NCBI RefSeq assembly: GCF_005405365.1
Contig: NZ_BJDX01000003.1
Span: 186,001-250,000 of the forward strand
Direction: 5' to 3'
Length of the DNA: 64,000 bases
Origin: Enterococcus xiangfangensis
GTDB lineage: Bacteria; Bacillota; Bacilli; Lactobacillales; Enterococcaceae
Position numbers and translations under genes: made by a program. Below the pieces are notes generated by a model, which was given only the letters and a program-made list of their open reading frames with translations, was not told the DNA's origin and did not search any database. Of the stretch, positions 1 to 9,586 are shown piece after piece (the first letter of the stretch is position 1; the number at the start of each line of letters is the position of its first letter).

Positions 1-1044
1 GAATATTCAAAAGTGTATGCTCAAGCTTTGAAGCGAGCAAATAAACAGTTAGTGAAAATTTTAGTTCCAGGGATTAAAAAAGAACAAAAGCAAAGCGGCA
101 ATCCGTATGAACAAATGATGAACATCTTCAACCAAGCACAAACTGAACCAAAAGAAGAGCTCACAGAAGCAATTAAAGTCAATCGTCAAACAGTCCTTGA
201 ACAATTAGAAAAAGGATTATTAGACCAACGAGAAGTGACAATCGAAATAACTGAACCGAAAAAATCAATGCCGATGAATAATGGCTTAGAACAGATGGGG
301 ATCGATTTATCAGATACACTCGGCGCTTTGACCCCTGAGAAAAAGAGCAAGCGAACAGTGACTGTTAAAAAAGCCCAAGAGCTTTTAGTAAAGGAAGAAC
401 AGGCACAGTTAGTCAATGAAGGCGATATTTCTACTGCAGCGATTAAATTAGCAGAAAGTTCTGGGATCATTTTTATCGATGAAATCGATAAAATTACGTC
501 AAAATCACAACAAAATTCGGGTGAAGTATCGCGTGAAGGTGTTCAGAGAGATATCTTACCAATCGTGGAAGGTTCGCAAGTAAACACTAAATATGGAGCA
601 ATTCAAACGGATCACATTTTATTTATTGCTAGCGGTGCCTTCAGTTTATCAAAACCAAGTGATTTGATTCCTGAGTTGCAAGGTCGTTTTCCAATTCGAG
701 TTGAATTGAATGATCTTTCAGCAGAAGACTTTGTTAGAATCTTAACTGAACCGAATAACTCATTGATCAAACAATATGTTGCGCTAGTAGGAACTGAAAA
801 TGTCAAAATTATTTTTACTCAAGAAGCGATTGAACGAATCGCTCAGATCGCCTTTGATGTGAACCGGGAAACAGATAACATCGGGGCGCGTCGTTTGCAC
901 ACGATTTTAGAAAAATTATTGGAAGATCTATTATTCGAAGCGCCTGATATGCAAATGGGTGAGATCAAGATCACTGAAGCATATGTAGATGAAAAATTGG
1001 CATCGATTGCTCAAAATAAAGATTTGAGTCGCTTTATTCTTTAA
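1..1044 (+). CDS. hslU: HslU, ATPase subunit of the HslUV (ClpYQ) protease, 5'-truncated by the window
   Basis: AAA+ unfoldase that feeds proteins to the HslV peptidase in the cytoplasm. The reading frame is open from base 1, so the N-terminus with the Walker A loop lies upstream of the window; 347 residues remain of a protein usually about 460-470 long. Visible parts are the rest of the inserted I domain (first ~120 residues), Walker B (IIFIDEIDK), sensor 1 (FIASGAF), the arginine-rich RFPIRVEL segment, sensor 2 (GARRLHTILE) and the conserved C-terminal LSRFIL that docks into HslV. codY follows at once, as in the xerC-hslV-hslU-codY order of Firmicutes. Identity is certain; only the start is missing. 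Confidence 0.97.
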   Translation, partial: EYSKVYAQALKRANKQLVKILVPGIKKEQKQSGNPYEQMMNIFNQAQTEPKEELTEAIKVNRQTVLEQLEKGLLDQREVTIEITEPKKSMPMNNGLEQMGIDLSDTLGALTPEKKSKRTVTVKKAQELLVKEEQAQLVNEGDISTAAIKLAESSGIIFIDEIDKITSKSQQNSGEVSREGVQRDILPIVEGSQVNTKYGAIQTDHILFIASGAFSLSKPSDLIPELQGRFPIRVELNDLSAEDFVRILTEPNNSLIKQYVALVGTENVKIIFTQEAIERIAQIAFDVNRETDNIGARRLHTILEKLLEDLLFEAPDMQMGEIKITEAYVDEKLASIAQNKDLSRFIL

Positions 1045-1062
1045 AATATGGGGGGAGAAAAA

Positions 1063-1851
1063 GTGGAAACTTTATTAGAAAAAACACGTCAGATAAATAA
1101 ACTGATGCAGCAAAAAAATGCTTTTGAACCTGAAGCCGAACTGCCTTACAATAATATGGCGCGGATTTTAGGAGACATCTTGGGCACGCTGACGTATATT
1201 ATCGGGGCTGAAGGAAAATTGTTGGGACTAAATGAAAAAATCAATATCAACACTGATCGTGTCCGTTCCTTTTTGGTAGATCGACAGTTTCCGGACAGTT
1301 ATGTATCAGGGATGAAGGAAGTCATCCGAACTGAAGCAAATATTCCAGTAGAAAATGAATTGACCGCTTTTCCTACTGAAAGAGCAGAGCTTTATCCCAA
1401 TGGACTGACAACGGTCATTCCAATCTTTGGTTCAGGTGAACGTTTAGGCACAATCGTGTTAGCTCGAACAGAAGGAATATTCAATGATGATGACCTTGTT
1501 TTAGCAGAATATGGAGCAACGGTTATCGGAATGGAGATCTTATATCAGCAGTTTTTGCATGTTGGAGAAAAAATCCGTAGTCAAACTGCTGTTCAAATGG
1601 CAATTTCTACACTTTCATACAGCGAATTAAAAGCTGTCAAAGCAATTTTTGATGCACTAGAAGGGGACGAAGGCCGGTTGACTGCCTCAAACATTGCAGA
1701 TAAAATCGGAATTACTCGTTCAGTGATCGTGAATGCCTTACGAAAATTAGAATCAGCCGGGATCATCGAATCGCGTTCACTTGGAATGAAGGGGACGTAT
1801 TTGAAAGTGTTGAATCCATTATTTAAAGAAGAATTAGTTCGTCATAAATAA
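1063..1851 (+). CDS. codY: CodY, GTP- and branched-chain amino acid-sensing global repressor
   Basis: 262-residue pleiotropic regulator that represses amino acid uptake and biosynthesis genes when GTP and isoleucine/valine/leucine are plentiful. An N-terminal GAF-type effector domain (opening ETLLEKTRQINKLMQ) is followed by a C-terminal winged helix-turn-helix (SNIADKIGITRSVIVNALRK). I chose the GTG at 1063 because a strong GGGGGAG site lies just before it and the family begins with M-x-TLLEKTR; the upstream ATG at 1048 would put the ribosome site inside the gene. It lies 18 bp after hslU, probably co-transcribed. No terminator is evident directly after it. Confidence 0.95.
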   Translation: METLLEKTRQINKLMQQKNAFEPEAELPYNNMARILGDILGTLTYIIGAEGKLLGLNEKININTDRVRSFLVDRQFPDSYVSGMKEVIRTEANIPVENELTAFPTERAELYPNGLTTVIPIFGSGERLGTIVLARTEGIFNDDDLVLAEYGATVIGMEILYQQFLHVGEKIRSQTAVQMAISTLSYSELKAVKAIFDALEGDEGRLTASNIADKIGITRSVIVNALRKLESAGIIESRSLGMKGTYLKVLNPLFKEELVRHK

Positions 1852-1887
1852 ATTAGGCTGAGCGAATAATGAGTAGAAACAAATAGA

Positions 1888-1916
1888 TTCAAACAGATTT
1901 AGTTTGATTGTACTAT
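1888..1916 (+). promoter_or_regulatory. candidate sigma-A promoter of the GalM-like gene
   Basis: TTCAAA, a 17-bp spacer and TACTAT lie in the codY to epimerase gap, about 38 bp before the start codon. Inferred from match and spacing only. Confidence 0.45.
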
Positions 1917-1954
1917 GGAATTCGGAAATAGTAGAAATAAGGAGTGGAATACTT

Positions 1955-2824
1955 ATGTCAGTGACGATCAGTAATGATTTTTTAGCAGCGACGATCAATG
2001 AAAAAGGCGCAGAACTTGCCAGTCTGCGTGCCAATGAGATTGAATATATCTGGCAGGCAGATCCAAAATATTGGGGCCGACATGCACCATTGCTATTTCC
2101 GTTTGTGGGACGTTTAAAAGAGAATCAATATACGTATCAGGGAAAAAGCTATCCGATGGGCCAGCACGGATTTGCTCGCGACAAAGACTTTACAGTGATT
2201 GAACAAACAAAAGATAAAGCGACTTTTTTACTTGAAAGTGATGAAGAAACAAAGGCCGTTTATCCATTTGATTTTGCTTTAACCGTCAGCTATGAAATCT
2301 GGGGCGATGGTCTGCGAATTCGATTTAATGTCGAAAATACTGGGGCAGAAGAAATGATTTTTGCTTTGGGTGGTCATCCAGCTTTCAATATTCCGCTGAC
2401 AGATGATTTAAAATTCGAGGATTATTTTATTGCTTTTTCACCACAAAAATCACGAGTAAAAATTCCTTTAGAAGGGCCATTTACCAATCTGGATCAAAAA
2501 ACGATTGGTCAAACCAATACCAATATCCAGTTGAGCCGTGAGCTATTTAAAGAAGATGCTCTGATTTATGAGACACGCAGATTAAATGCCTATACATTAG
2601 GCAGCGAAGAATCCTCTCATAGCGTGACTGTAGCCTACAATAATATTCCTTATGTGGGTCTGTGGTCACCGTATCCTGCGGAAGCACCCTTTGTTTGCAT
2701 TGAACCATGGTGGGGCTTTGCAGATACAGTAGACAGTACGGGCCGACTTGAAGATAAAGCGGGGATGAATCGTTTAGCTGCAAAAGAAAGCTTCAAAACA
2801 GAATTTTCAATTACTGTAAGTTAA
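1955..2824 (+). CDS. aldose 1-epimerase family protein (GalM/LacX-like)
   Basis: 289-residue protein of the aldose 1-epimerase (mutarotase) superfamily, which interconverts sugar anomers. Family features include RHAPLLFPFVGRLK near the N-terminus, the GQHGFARD segment, the histidine-containing GGHPAFN motif and a C-terminal FVCIEPWWGFAD with the glutamate expected to act as catalytic base. Length and layout fit the LacX-like branch rather than classical GalM (about 340 residues). The ATG at 1955 is preceded by AAGGAG ten bases upstream; earlier in-frame starts lack a site. It stands alone, closed by a bidirectional terminator, so its natural sugar cannot be read from context. Confidence 0.85.
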   Translation: MSVTISNDFLAATINEKGAELASLRANEIEYIWQADPKYWGRHAPLLFPFVGRLKENQYTYQGKSYPMGQHGFARDKDFTVIEQTKDKATFLLESDEETKAVYPFDFALTVSYEIWGDGLRIRFNVENTGAEEMIFALGGHPAFNIPLTDDLKFEDYFIAFSPQKSRVKIPLEGPFTNLDQKTIGQTNTNIQLSRELFKEDALIYETRRLNAYTLGSEESSHSVTVAYNNIPYVGLWSPYPAEAPFVCIEPWWGFADTVDSTGRLEDKAGMNRLAAKESFKTEFSITVS

Positions 2825-2850
2825 ACGGCATATTTAACCAAATGGTTATA

Positions 2851-2886
2851 AAAAACGGCTGGGACTCACTGTCTCAGCCGTTTTTT
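2851..2886. terminator. bidirectional intrinsic terminator
   Basis: A-run, then a GC-rich stem CGGCTGGGA/TCTCAGCCG with one G-U pair, then a T-run. It sits between the converging epimerase gene and the nudix gene and can serve both. Confidence 0.85.
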
Positions 2887-2903
2887 AAATTCAATCAATC
2901 GTG

Positions 2904-3518
2904 TTAATCAAAAGGGACGAACCAATCAGTGCAATGATGGGCATCAAAGCATAGTTTGATTTGTTTCTGTGTGTTTTTTGCCTCAGCTAAAGGCGGCAAG
3001 TTATCGCTAGTGAACCAATCAATTTGGATCGTTTCGATATTTTCGATAAAATCGCCGCCAAGCAGTTCGCATTCTACGAAAATTTTACAAACGCTGTAAG
3101 CATAGCGTGGCAGATTATGCTTGTTCCGATCTTGAATAGCGATAACCTTTGCTGGTTTGACTTGCAAGCCGGTTTCTTCTAGCGTTTCTTTAATGGTATT
3201 TTCTTTAATCGACTGATCGAAATCGACCCAGCCGCCCGGCAATGACCAAAGACCATTTTTTTCTTGTACTAGCAAAATTTTATTTTCATTAAATACCGCA
3301 GCTCGCGTATCTAATTTAGGTGTAGGGTAACCAGACTCAGCCGCAAACAATTCTCTTAATTTCAAGATAGGCAGCGGTGATTGCACAGCTAGCATCTCTG
3401 TTGCAATCGTTCGAATTCGTTCAAAACGTTCTTGATCAAAGGGGTCTTTTGTGTAAGCCAGCCCTGCTTGAGCCAACGCTTGAAGTTCGATCGCCCAATC
3501 CAATAATTGCTCTTCCAT
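2904..3518 (-). CDS. NUDIX hydrolase with N-terminal nudix-associated domain
   Basis: 204-residue pyrophosphohydrolase-like protein. The first ~60 residues form the small N-terminal domain seen in YjhB-like NUDIX proteins; the nudix box follows as GGWVDFDQSIKENTIKETLE then ETGL. Against the consensus G-x5-E-x7-R-E-U-x-E-E, the first glutamate is Q and the arginine is K, substitutions also found in this subfamily, while the metal-binding EE pair is kept. ADP-ribose or a similar nucleoside diphosphate derivative is a likely substrate, but this is inference. Its ATG overlaps the plsY stop as TAATG, implying translational coupling in a plsY-nudix operon. Confidence 0.88.
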   Translation of the reverse strand: MEEQLLDWAIELQALAQAGLAYTKDPFDQERFERIRTIATEMLAVQSPLPILKLRELFAAESGYPTPKLDTRAAVFNENKILLVQEKNGLWSLPGGWVDFDQSIKENTIKETLEETGLQVKPAKVIAIQDRNKHNLPRYAYSVCKIFVECELLGGDFIENIETIQIDWFTSDNLPPLAEAKNTQKQIKLCFDAHHCTDWFVPFD

Positions 3519-4147
3519 TAGTTCTCCTTTTTATTCAAGCCGAAGGATACACGATTTTCTGTCCCATTTTTGATTCGTACGATATTTTCTTTGTGACGAT
3601 AGGTGATATAACAAGTTAAAACGAAACAGACCAGTGTCAGCAACCAATTGTATGTGGGTAAAATCGTCGGCCAGACATAGGGCAGAAAAATCGAAGAAAG
3701 CGTGACAAAAATGGCTGAAGTAATACTTGCCGCACTGACCATACTAGTAATGTACAAAACGATCAAAAAGAAAACTATCGAATAACAAAAAAATAATGGT
3801 GCAAATCCTAACAACATCCCCGCGCTAGTAGCGACCGCTTTACCACCTTTAAAACCTGCAAAAATCGGCAATGTATGACCAATGACTGCAACTAAACCAA
3901 ACCATAGCGGATTGATTTCTAGATGGAAAATCATAGGTAAACAAGTTGCTAGCGTTCCTTTTAATAAATCCATTGCAAAAACAATCAGTCCCGCCGTTTT
4001 TCCTAATATACGAAACGTATTGGTCGTACCAGAATTTCCGCTGCCGAACTCGCGGATGTCTTTTTTGAAAAAAAATTTTCCAATCCAAATGCCAGAAGGA
4101 ATAGAACCTAAAAGATAAGCTAAGACAAAAAGTATAGCGATTTTCAT
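3518..4147 (-). CDS. plsY: PlsY, acyl-phosphate:glycerol-3-phosphate acyltransferase
   Basis: Integral membrane enzyme (209 residues) that transfers the acyl group from acyl phosphate to glycerol-3-phosphate, the first step of phospholipid synthesis in Gram-positives. Diagnostic segments are the N-terminal AYLLGSIPSGIWIGK, then REFGSGNSGTTNTFR and the FKGGKAVATSAGMLL glycine-rich loop, among about five hydrophobic helices. I used the ATG at 4147 (MKIAILFV), which has GAGG six bases upstream; longer versions add a non-membrane leader with no ribosome site. It is the first gene of a two-gene operon with the nudix hydrolase and is divergent from the CoA-binding protein gene. Confidence 0.94.
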   Translation of the reverse strand: MKIAILFVLAYLLGSIPSGIWIGKFFFKKDIREFGSGNSGTTNTFRILGKTAGLIVFAMDLLKGTLATCLPMIFHLEINPLWFGLVAVIGHTLPIFAGFKGGKAVATSAGMLLGFAPLFFCYSIVFFLIVLYITSMVSAASITSAIFVTLSSIFLPYVWPTILPTYNWLLTLVCFVLTCYITYRHKENIVRIKNGTENRVSFGLNKKEN

Positions 4148-4178
4148 ATGAATCCTCATTTCTTCGGTTAGTAAGGTC

Positions 4179-4228
4179 ATTTTAGCAGATTTCAAAAGAG
4201 TGAACAAATTCTAATCCCATGATATACT
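4179..4228. promoter_or_regulatory. divergent promoters for plsY (-) and the CoA-binding gene (+)
   Basis: On the minus strand: TTGTTC, 17 bp, TAAAAT with an extended -10 TG (plus positions 4207 to 4179). On the plus strand: an extended -10 TGATATACT (TATACT at 4223-4228) 17 bp from a weak -35 (GTGAAC, 4200-4205). The two -35 regions overlap. Inferred from sequence match. Confidence 0.5.
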
Positions 4229-4266
4229 GATTATCGTAAATAAATAAAGTGAGCGGGGGAAATCAA

Positions 4267-4689
4267 ATGAGTTTTCAAAATCCTAGTCAAGAAAAAATTT
4301 TTCAATATTTAGATGAAGCTAAGGTGATTGCAGTCGTTGGACTTAGTTCAAATCCTGCTAAAACTAGTTATCAAATTGCTGAAGTATTAAAAGCTCATGG
4401 GTATAAATTATACGGTGTAAATCCTAAGTTAGCGGGTCAAACGATCAATGAGATTCCTGTCGTAGAAAATTTAGCTGCTGTGCCAGAGCCAATTGATATC
4501 GTGGACATCTTCAGACGAAGTGAATTTTTACCAGAGATCGCTGAAGAATTTTTAAAAACGGATGCTAAAGTTTTTTGGGCCCAGCTTGGATTACGCAGCG
4601 AAGAAGCGGCAAAGATTTTACAAGATCAGGGACGCAATGACATTGTTATGGACCGTTGTGTGAAGATTGAGTTAAATAAAAAAGCGTGA
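4267..4689 (+). CDS. CoA-binding domain protein (YccU-like)
   Basis: 140-residue protein made of a single Rossmann-type CoA_binding domain, as in the nucleotide-binding part of succinyl-CoA synthetase alpha subunits. The glycine-rich start VIAVVGLSSNPAKTSYQIAE, then YGVNPKL, DIVDIFRRSEF and the closing VMDRCVKIE are typical of the YccU family. The cellular role is not established; CoA or nucleotide binding is expected from the fold. The ATG at 4267 follows GGGGGA with good spacing, so an earlier GTG at 4249 is rejected. It is monocistronic, with its own promoter and terminator. Confidence 0.88.
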   Translation: MSFQNPSQEKIFQYLDEAKVIAVVGLSSNPAKTSYQIAEVLKAHGYKLYGVNPKLAGQTINEIPVVENLAAVPEPIDIVDIFRRSEFLPEIAEEFLKTDAKVFWAQLGLRSEEAAKILQDQGRNDIVMDRCVKIELNKKA

Positions 4690-4726
4690 TTTTCGAGTTG
4701 ATTTTTTTACAAAAAATAGTTAAAAT

Positions 4727-4759
4727 GCCTTTTCAGAAATAGGAGAGGCTTTTTTTTTG
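4727..4759 (+). terminator. intrinsic terminator of the CoA-binding gene
   Basis: Stem GCCTTTTC/GGAGAGGC (two G-U pairs) followed by nine T residues. The remaining ~185 bases before parE hold no gene; I saw no convincing promoter there. Confidence 0.7.
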
Positions 4760-4944
4760 TACTTTTTTAGCGTATCATACAAATGATGTACGTTAGACAA
4801 AGATACCAATCTAGCTTGGCTAATGATTAAATGGATCGATGCTTTAAATCTAAAAAGTTAGCAATGTAGAAGGTATATGGTACAGACAATAATTCATTTT
4901 TCTTTAAAGGAAGATGATTACGCTAGAAGTAAGGAGCTGTAGGA

Positions 4945-6975
4945 TTGGCTAAGAAGAATAACGAATACAATGACGCTTCGATCCAGGTGTTAGAAGGATT
5001 AGAAGCGGTTAGAAAGCGCCCAGGGATGTATATCGGATCGACGGACAGTCGCGGATTGCATCATTTGGTTTATGAAATTGTTGATAATGCAGTCGATGAA
5101 GCATTATCAGGCTATGGAAATGAAATCGAAGTCACTCTTCATCATGACAATAGTGTAGAAGTAAGCGATAAAGGACGTGGTATGCCAGTCGGAATGCATG
5201 CTTCAGGAATTCCAACGGTGGAAGTAATTTTTACAATCTTGCATGCCGGCGGAAAATTTGGTCAAGGCGGCTATAAAACTTCCGGTGGATTACATGGTGT
5301 TGGTGCCAGTGTAGTCAATGCGTTATCCAAATGGTTGACGGTAACAATTGTTCGAGATGGCATAGAATACCAAGAAAAATTCAAGAATGGCGGTAAGCCG
5401 CAAGGAACGTTGAAAAAAATCGGCAAGACCCGTAAACCAAATGGGACGACTGTACATTTTTTACCCGATACGGAAATTTTCACGGTCTTAAACTTTTCTT
5501 ATGAAACATTATCAGAACGGTTACGGGAATCGGCATTCTTATTACGCGGGGTCAAGATCACTTTGACTGATCTGCGTGGGGAAGAAAAAGTAGAAGAAGT
5601 CTTCCATTTTGAAGAAGGCATCAAAGAGTTCGTTGAATATTTGAATGAAGACAAGGATACGTTGACGCCAGTTGTTTATTTTTCTGGTGAACATGAAGGA
5701 ATCGAAGTTGAATTTTCTTATCAGTACAATGATGGCTATTCAGAAAATTTATTATCCTTTGTCAATAATGTTCGAACCAAAGATGGTGGGACCCATGAAT
5801 CTGGGATGAAAACATCAATGACAAAAGCCTTCAATGAATATGCGCGTAAATTGGGATTATTGAAAGAAAAAGATAAAAATTTAGAAGGCTCAGATTTCCG
5901 TGAAGGGCTGTCTGCTGTTTTGTCTATTCGAATTCCAGAAAATCTACTGCAATTTGAAGGGCAAACAAAAGAGAAACTAGGAACGCCGGCAGCTCGAGGA
6001 GCAGTCGATAGTGTCATCGGCGAACAGATGGGTTTTTATTTGCAGGAAAATAGCGAAAACAGTCAAATGCTGATTCGTAAAGCAATCAAAGCTCGGGAAG
6101 CTCGGGAAGCAGCACGAAAAGCTCGGGAAGAAAGCCGAAATGGCAAGAAACGTAAAAAAGGCGAGTCATTGCTTTCAGGCAAGTTGACTCCTGCACAATC
6201 TCGTAACGCGGCTAGAAATGAACTTTTCTTAGTCGAAGGTGATTCTGCCGGCGGTTCAGCTAAACAAGGCCGCGATCGGAAATTCCAAGCGATTTTGCCA
6301 TTACGGGGAAAAGTCATCAACACTGAAAAAGCTAAAATGCAAGATATTTTGAAGAATGAAGAAATCAATACAATGATCTATACGATCGGCGCGGGTGTTG
6401 GACCGGAATTTACTATTGAAGATTGTAATTACGATAAAATCATCATCATGACCGATGCGGATACAGACGGCGCGCATATCCAAGTTTTATTATTGACATT
6501 TTTCTATCGTTATATGAAACCATTGATTGAAGCTGGAAAAATTTATATTGCATTGCCGCCTTTATACAAGGTCTCAAAAGGCGCTGGACGTAAACAGGTC
6601 GTTGAATATGTCTGGACCGATGATGAGTTGCAAAGTGTGATCAAAAAAGTCGGTAAAGGCTACATGCTACAACGTTATAAAGGACTCGGTGAAATGAATG
6701 CGGAACAATTATGGGAGACGACGATGGATCCAGAATACCGGACGCTTGTCCGAGTACGGATTGACGATGCTGCCCAAGCGGAACGTCGCGTGACGACTCT
6801 AATGGGAGACAAAGTTGAACCAAGACGGAAATGGATCGAAAGCCACGTCCAATTTACTTTAGAAGAAGATGGTAGTTTATTAGATAGCAAAGAAGACGGA
6901 TCGATTGCCGCAACAACAGAACAAAAAGTAGAAAAGACTGATGAGGGCAAACCTAGCAGTCTGTTTGATGAATAG
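4945..6975 (+). CDS. parE: ParE, topoisomerase IV subunit B
   Basis: 676-residue ATPase subunit of topoisomerase IV, which separates replicated chromosomes. It shows the GHKL ATP site (EIVDNAVDEALSG, DKGRGMPV, and HAGGKFGQGGYKTSGGLHGV), then the TOPRIM domain (ELFLVEGDSAGGSAKQGRDR and DADTDGAHI) and the C-terminal QRYKGLGEMNAEQLWETTM. A TTG start at 4945 follows AAGGAG by eight bases. Residues around 380-400 hold a short KARE-rich repeat, coded by three copies of GCTCGGGAA, in a linker region that is often low-complexity. parC follows 14 bp later, so the two are co-transcribed. The length and the PLRGKVINTEKA segment match ParE rather than GyrB. Confidence 0.95.
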   Translation: MAKKNNEYNDASIQVLEGLEAVRKRPGMYIGSTDSRGLHHLVYEIVDNAVDEALSGYGNEIEVTLHHDNSVEVSDKGRGMPVGMHASGIPTVEVIFTILHAGGKFGQGGYKTSGGLHGVGASVVNALSKWLTVTIVRDGIEYQEKFKNGGKPQGTLKKIGKTRKPNGTTVHFLPDTEIFTVLNFSYETLSERLRESAFLLRGVKITLTDLRGEEKVEEVFHFEEGIKEFVEYLNEDKDTLTPVVYFSGEHEGIEVEFSYQYNDGYSENLLSFVNNVRTKDGGTHESGMKTSMTKAFNEYARKLGLLKEKDKNLEGSDFREGLSAVLSIRIPENLLQFEGQTKEKLGTPAARGAVDSVIGEQMGFYLQENSENSQMLIRKAIKAREAREAARKAREESRNGKKRKKGESLLSGKLTPAQSRNAARNELFLVEGDSAGGSAKQGRDRKFQAILPLRGKVINTEKAKMQDILKNEEINTMIYTIGAGVGPEFTIEDCNYDKIIIMTDADTDGAHIQVLLLTFFYRYMKPLIEAGKIYIALPPLYKVSKGAGRKQVVEYVWTDDELQSVIKKVGKGYMLQRYKGLGEMNAEQLWETTMDPEYRTLVRVRIDDAAQAERRVTTLMGDKVEPRRKWIESHVQFTLEEDGSLLDSKEDGSIAATTEQKVEKTDEGKPSSLFDE

Positions 6976-6989
6976 GAGGTGGTCAAAGA

Positions 6990-9437
6990 ATGGATAAAAA
7001 GCATTCAATTCAAGAATTAACATTAGAAGAAGTGATGGGTGACCGATTTGGCCGCTATTCAAAATATATTATTCAAGAACGGGCATTGCCGGATATTCGC
7101 GATGGCTTAAAACCTGTTCAACGCCGAATTTTATTTGCAATGAATAAAGATGGGAATACTTACGATAAAGGCTTCCGAAAATCAGCAAAATCAGTCGGAA
7201 ATATCATGGGTAATTATCACCCGCATGGAGATAGTTCAATTTATGAAGCCATGGTACGGATGAGTCAAGATTGGAAATTACGCCAAGTTCTGATCGAAAT
7301 GCACGGAAACAACGGTTCAATGGATGGTGATCCACCAGCTGCGATGCGGTATACCGAAGCACGTTTGTCTCAGTTGAGCGGAGAAATGCTGAAAGACATT
7401 GAAAAAGAAACGGTCGACTTAGTTTGGAATTTTGATGATACCGAAAAAGAACCGACTGTTTTGCCGGCGGCGTATCCTAACTTATTAGTCAATGGCTCGA
7501 CAGGGATTTCAGCAGGGTATGCGACAGAGATCCCTACTCATAATTTATCTGAAGTTATTGATGGCGCTATTTATTTGGTCGATCATCCAGATGCATCATT
7601 AGAAAAGATCATGGAATATATTCCAGGTCCTGATTTTCCAACTGGCGGAATCCTACAAGGCAAAGCCGAGATAAAAAAAGCATATGAAACAGGAAAAGGT
7701 AAAGTTATTCTTCGTTCAAAAACTTCGATTGAACCGCTAAAAGGCGGAAAACAACAAATCGTTATTCATGAGATTCCATATGAAGTAAATAAAGCCGTTT
7801 TAGTGAAAAAAATCGATGAGATTCGTTTAAATAAAAAAGTCGATGGTATTGCTGAAGTGCGTGATGAGTCTGACCGAACTGGTTTGCAAGTCGTCGTTGA
7901 GCTAAAAAAAGATGCTAATGCGGAAGGGATTCTAAATTATTTATTTAAGAATACCGATTTGCAGATCAACTATAATTTCAATATGGTAGCAATCGATAAT
8001 ATGACGCCGAAACAAGTTGGGTTGAAACATATTTTAAAAAGCTATATTGAACATCGCAAAGCAGTGATCACTAAGCGCAGCCAATATGAACTAGCCAAAG
8101 CAAAAAAACGCCAGCATATTGTTGAAGGATTAATGAAAGCTTTGTCGATCCTTGATGAAGTGATCGCAACGATTCGAAACAGTAAAGATAAAAAAGATGC
8201 CAAAACTAATTTAGTTGCACGCTTTGATTTTAGTGAAGAACAAGCAGAAGCAATCGTAACGTTACAATTGTATCGTTTGACCAATACAGATATCACTCAA
8301 TTGGAAAAAGAAGCTGCTGAACTAGCTGCCGAGATCAAAGAACTGAACTTGATTTTAGACAGCGAAAAAGAATTGCATAAAGTCATGAAGCAAGAATGGC
8401 GTCAAATCAAAAAGAATTACGGCAACAATCGTTTAACGCCAATTGAAGACGAGATCAGCGAGATCAAGATCGAAGCAGAAGTATTGATTGCTCAAGAAGA
8501 TGTTATCGTGACATTGACGAAAGAAGGCTATTTGAAACGTAGCAGTTTACGTTCATATAACGCCTCGCGTTTAGAAGAGCACGGTATGAAGGAAGGCGAT
8601 ACGATCATTTTCATTGATAAGCTGAATACATTGGATCATTTGCTGATCTTAACTAATCACGGCAATATGATCTATCGGCCTGTTCATGAAATCACTGAGC
8701 TGAAATGGAAAGACGTGGGTGAACATATCTCGCAAACCATCACCAGTCTGTCGGTAACCGAAGAAATCATCGCAGCCTTTCCTTACAAGGAGATCGACGT
8801 GAATAAATTCTTTATCTTTATGAGTAAAGAAGGCATGATCAAACAAACACGTATGACAGAATTTTCACCGTGGCGGACCTACCGCAGCCGCCCGACCGCA
8901 GCGATGAAAATGAAAAATCCAACTGACCAGCTTGTATCAGTCTTTTTAACTAATGAAGTGCATAAGGTGGACGTATTCATTGCCTCTCATCGGGCCTTTG
9001 GATTGCGTTATCCGTTAGATGAAGTCCCTGTAGTAGGTGCAAAAGCAGCAGGTGTCAAAGCAATCAATTTGAAAGAAGACGACTATGTAGTATCCGGTTC
9101 ACTCGTGCCTTCTGAAGGAGATTCGCCGATTTTACTACTCAGCCAACGCGGAGCAGCCAAACGAATGTTGGCACAAGAATTGCCGCAGTTAGGCCGAGCT
9201 AAACGCGGTCTGATGATTTTCCGTGAGTTGAAGAAAAGTCCGCATCGTTTAGTTTATTTAACAACGGAAACAGAAGGAACGCTAATGTTGACTACAAGCA
9301 AGGGAATCGAAAAAGAAATCAAGATTGCTGACGTTACGATCAGTGATCGAATTTCTAATGGAACTTTTGTGATCAATGAGAAGCAAGATGGGGAACTTTC
9401 TAGTATTCAACTAGTCCAAGAATTAATTGAAAACTAA
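6990..9437 (+). CDS. parC: ParC, topoisomerase IV subunit A
   Basis: 815-residue DNA-cleaving subunit of topoisomerase IV, partner of the adjacent ParE. The active-site tyrosine is Y121 in AAMRYTEARLS; the quinolone-determining region reads HPHGDSSIYEAM, with S82 and E86 at the positions equivalent to S80 and E84 of other ParC proteins, that is, the unsubstituted, normally susceptible residues. The C-terminal half holds degenerate beta-pinwheel repeats and is shorter than in GyrA, supporting ParC. The ATG follows GGAGGTGG. A strong terminator ends the parE-parC operon. Confidence 0.95.
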   Translation: MDKKHSIQELTLEEVMGDRFGRYSKYIIQERALPDIRDGLKPVQRRILFAMNKDGNTYDKGFRKSAKSVGNIMGNYHPHGDSSIYEAMVRMSQDWKLRQVLIEMHGNNGSMDGDPPAAMRYTEARLSQLSGEMLKDIEKETVDLVWNFDDTEKEPTVLPAAYPNLLVNGSTGISAGYATEIPTHNLSEVIDGAIYLVDHPDASLEKIMEYIPGPDFPTGGILQGKAEIKKAYETGKGKVILRSKTSIEPLKGGKQQIVIHEIPYEVNKAVLVKKIDEIRLNKKVDGIAEVRDESDRTGLQVVVELKKDANAEGILNYLFKNTDLQINYNFNMVAIDNMTPKQVGLKHILKSYIEHRKAVITKRSQYELAKAKKRQHIVEGLMKALSILDEVIATIRNSKDKKDAKTNLVARFDFSEEQAEAIVTLQLYRLTNTDITQLEKEAAELAAEIKELNLILDSEKELHKVMKQEWRQIKKNYGNNRLTPIEDEISEIKIEAEVLIAQEDVIVTLTKEGYLKRSSLRSYNASRLEEHGMKEGDTIIFIDKLNTLDHLLILTNHGNMIYRPVHEITELKWKDVGEHISQTITSLSVTEEIIAAFPYKEIDVNKFFIFMSKEGMIKQTRMTEFSPWRTYRSRPTAAMKMKNPTDQLVSVFLTNEVHKVDVFIASHRAFGLRYPLDEVPVVGAKAAGVKAINLKEDDYVVSGSLVPSEGDSPILLLSQRGAAKRMLAQELPQLGRAKRGLMIFRELKKSPHRLVYLTTETEGTLMLTTSKGIEKEIKIADVTISDRISNGTFVINEKQDGELSSIQLVQELIEN

Positions 9438-9462
9438 GATTTCTGTACTATATAATTGCATT

Positions 9463-9505
9463 ACAAACGGGTTTCTGTACTAAGACAGAAGCCCGTTTGT
9501 TTTAT
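9463..9505 (+). terminator. intrinsic terminator after parC
   Basis: A 16-bp stem, ACAAACGGGTTTCTGT against ACAGAAGCCCGTTTGT with one G-U pair, loop of about six bases, then a short T-rich tail. Confidence 0.85.
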
Positions 9506-9586
9506 CACAAAACAGGTGGAATCATCCGCTATCATAAAATATTTTTAAGATCTTTTATCGTTAAAAACCTTGTTATATCAACAGTT

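Noticed and set aside
7230-7250. Quinolone resistance substitution in ParC
   Set aside because: The key positions are Ser82 and Glu86, the unaltered residues.
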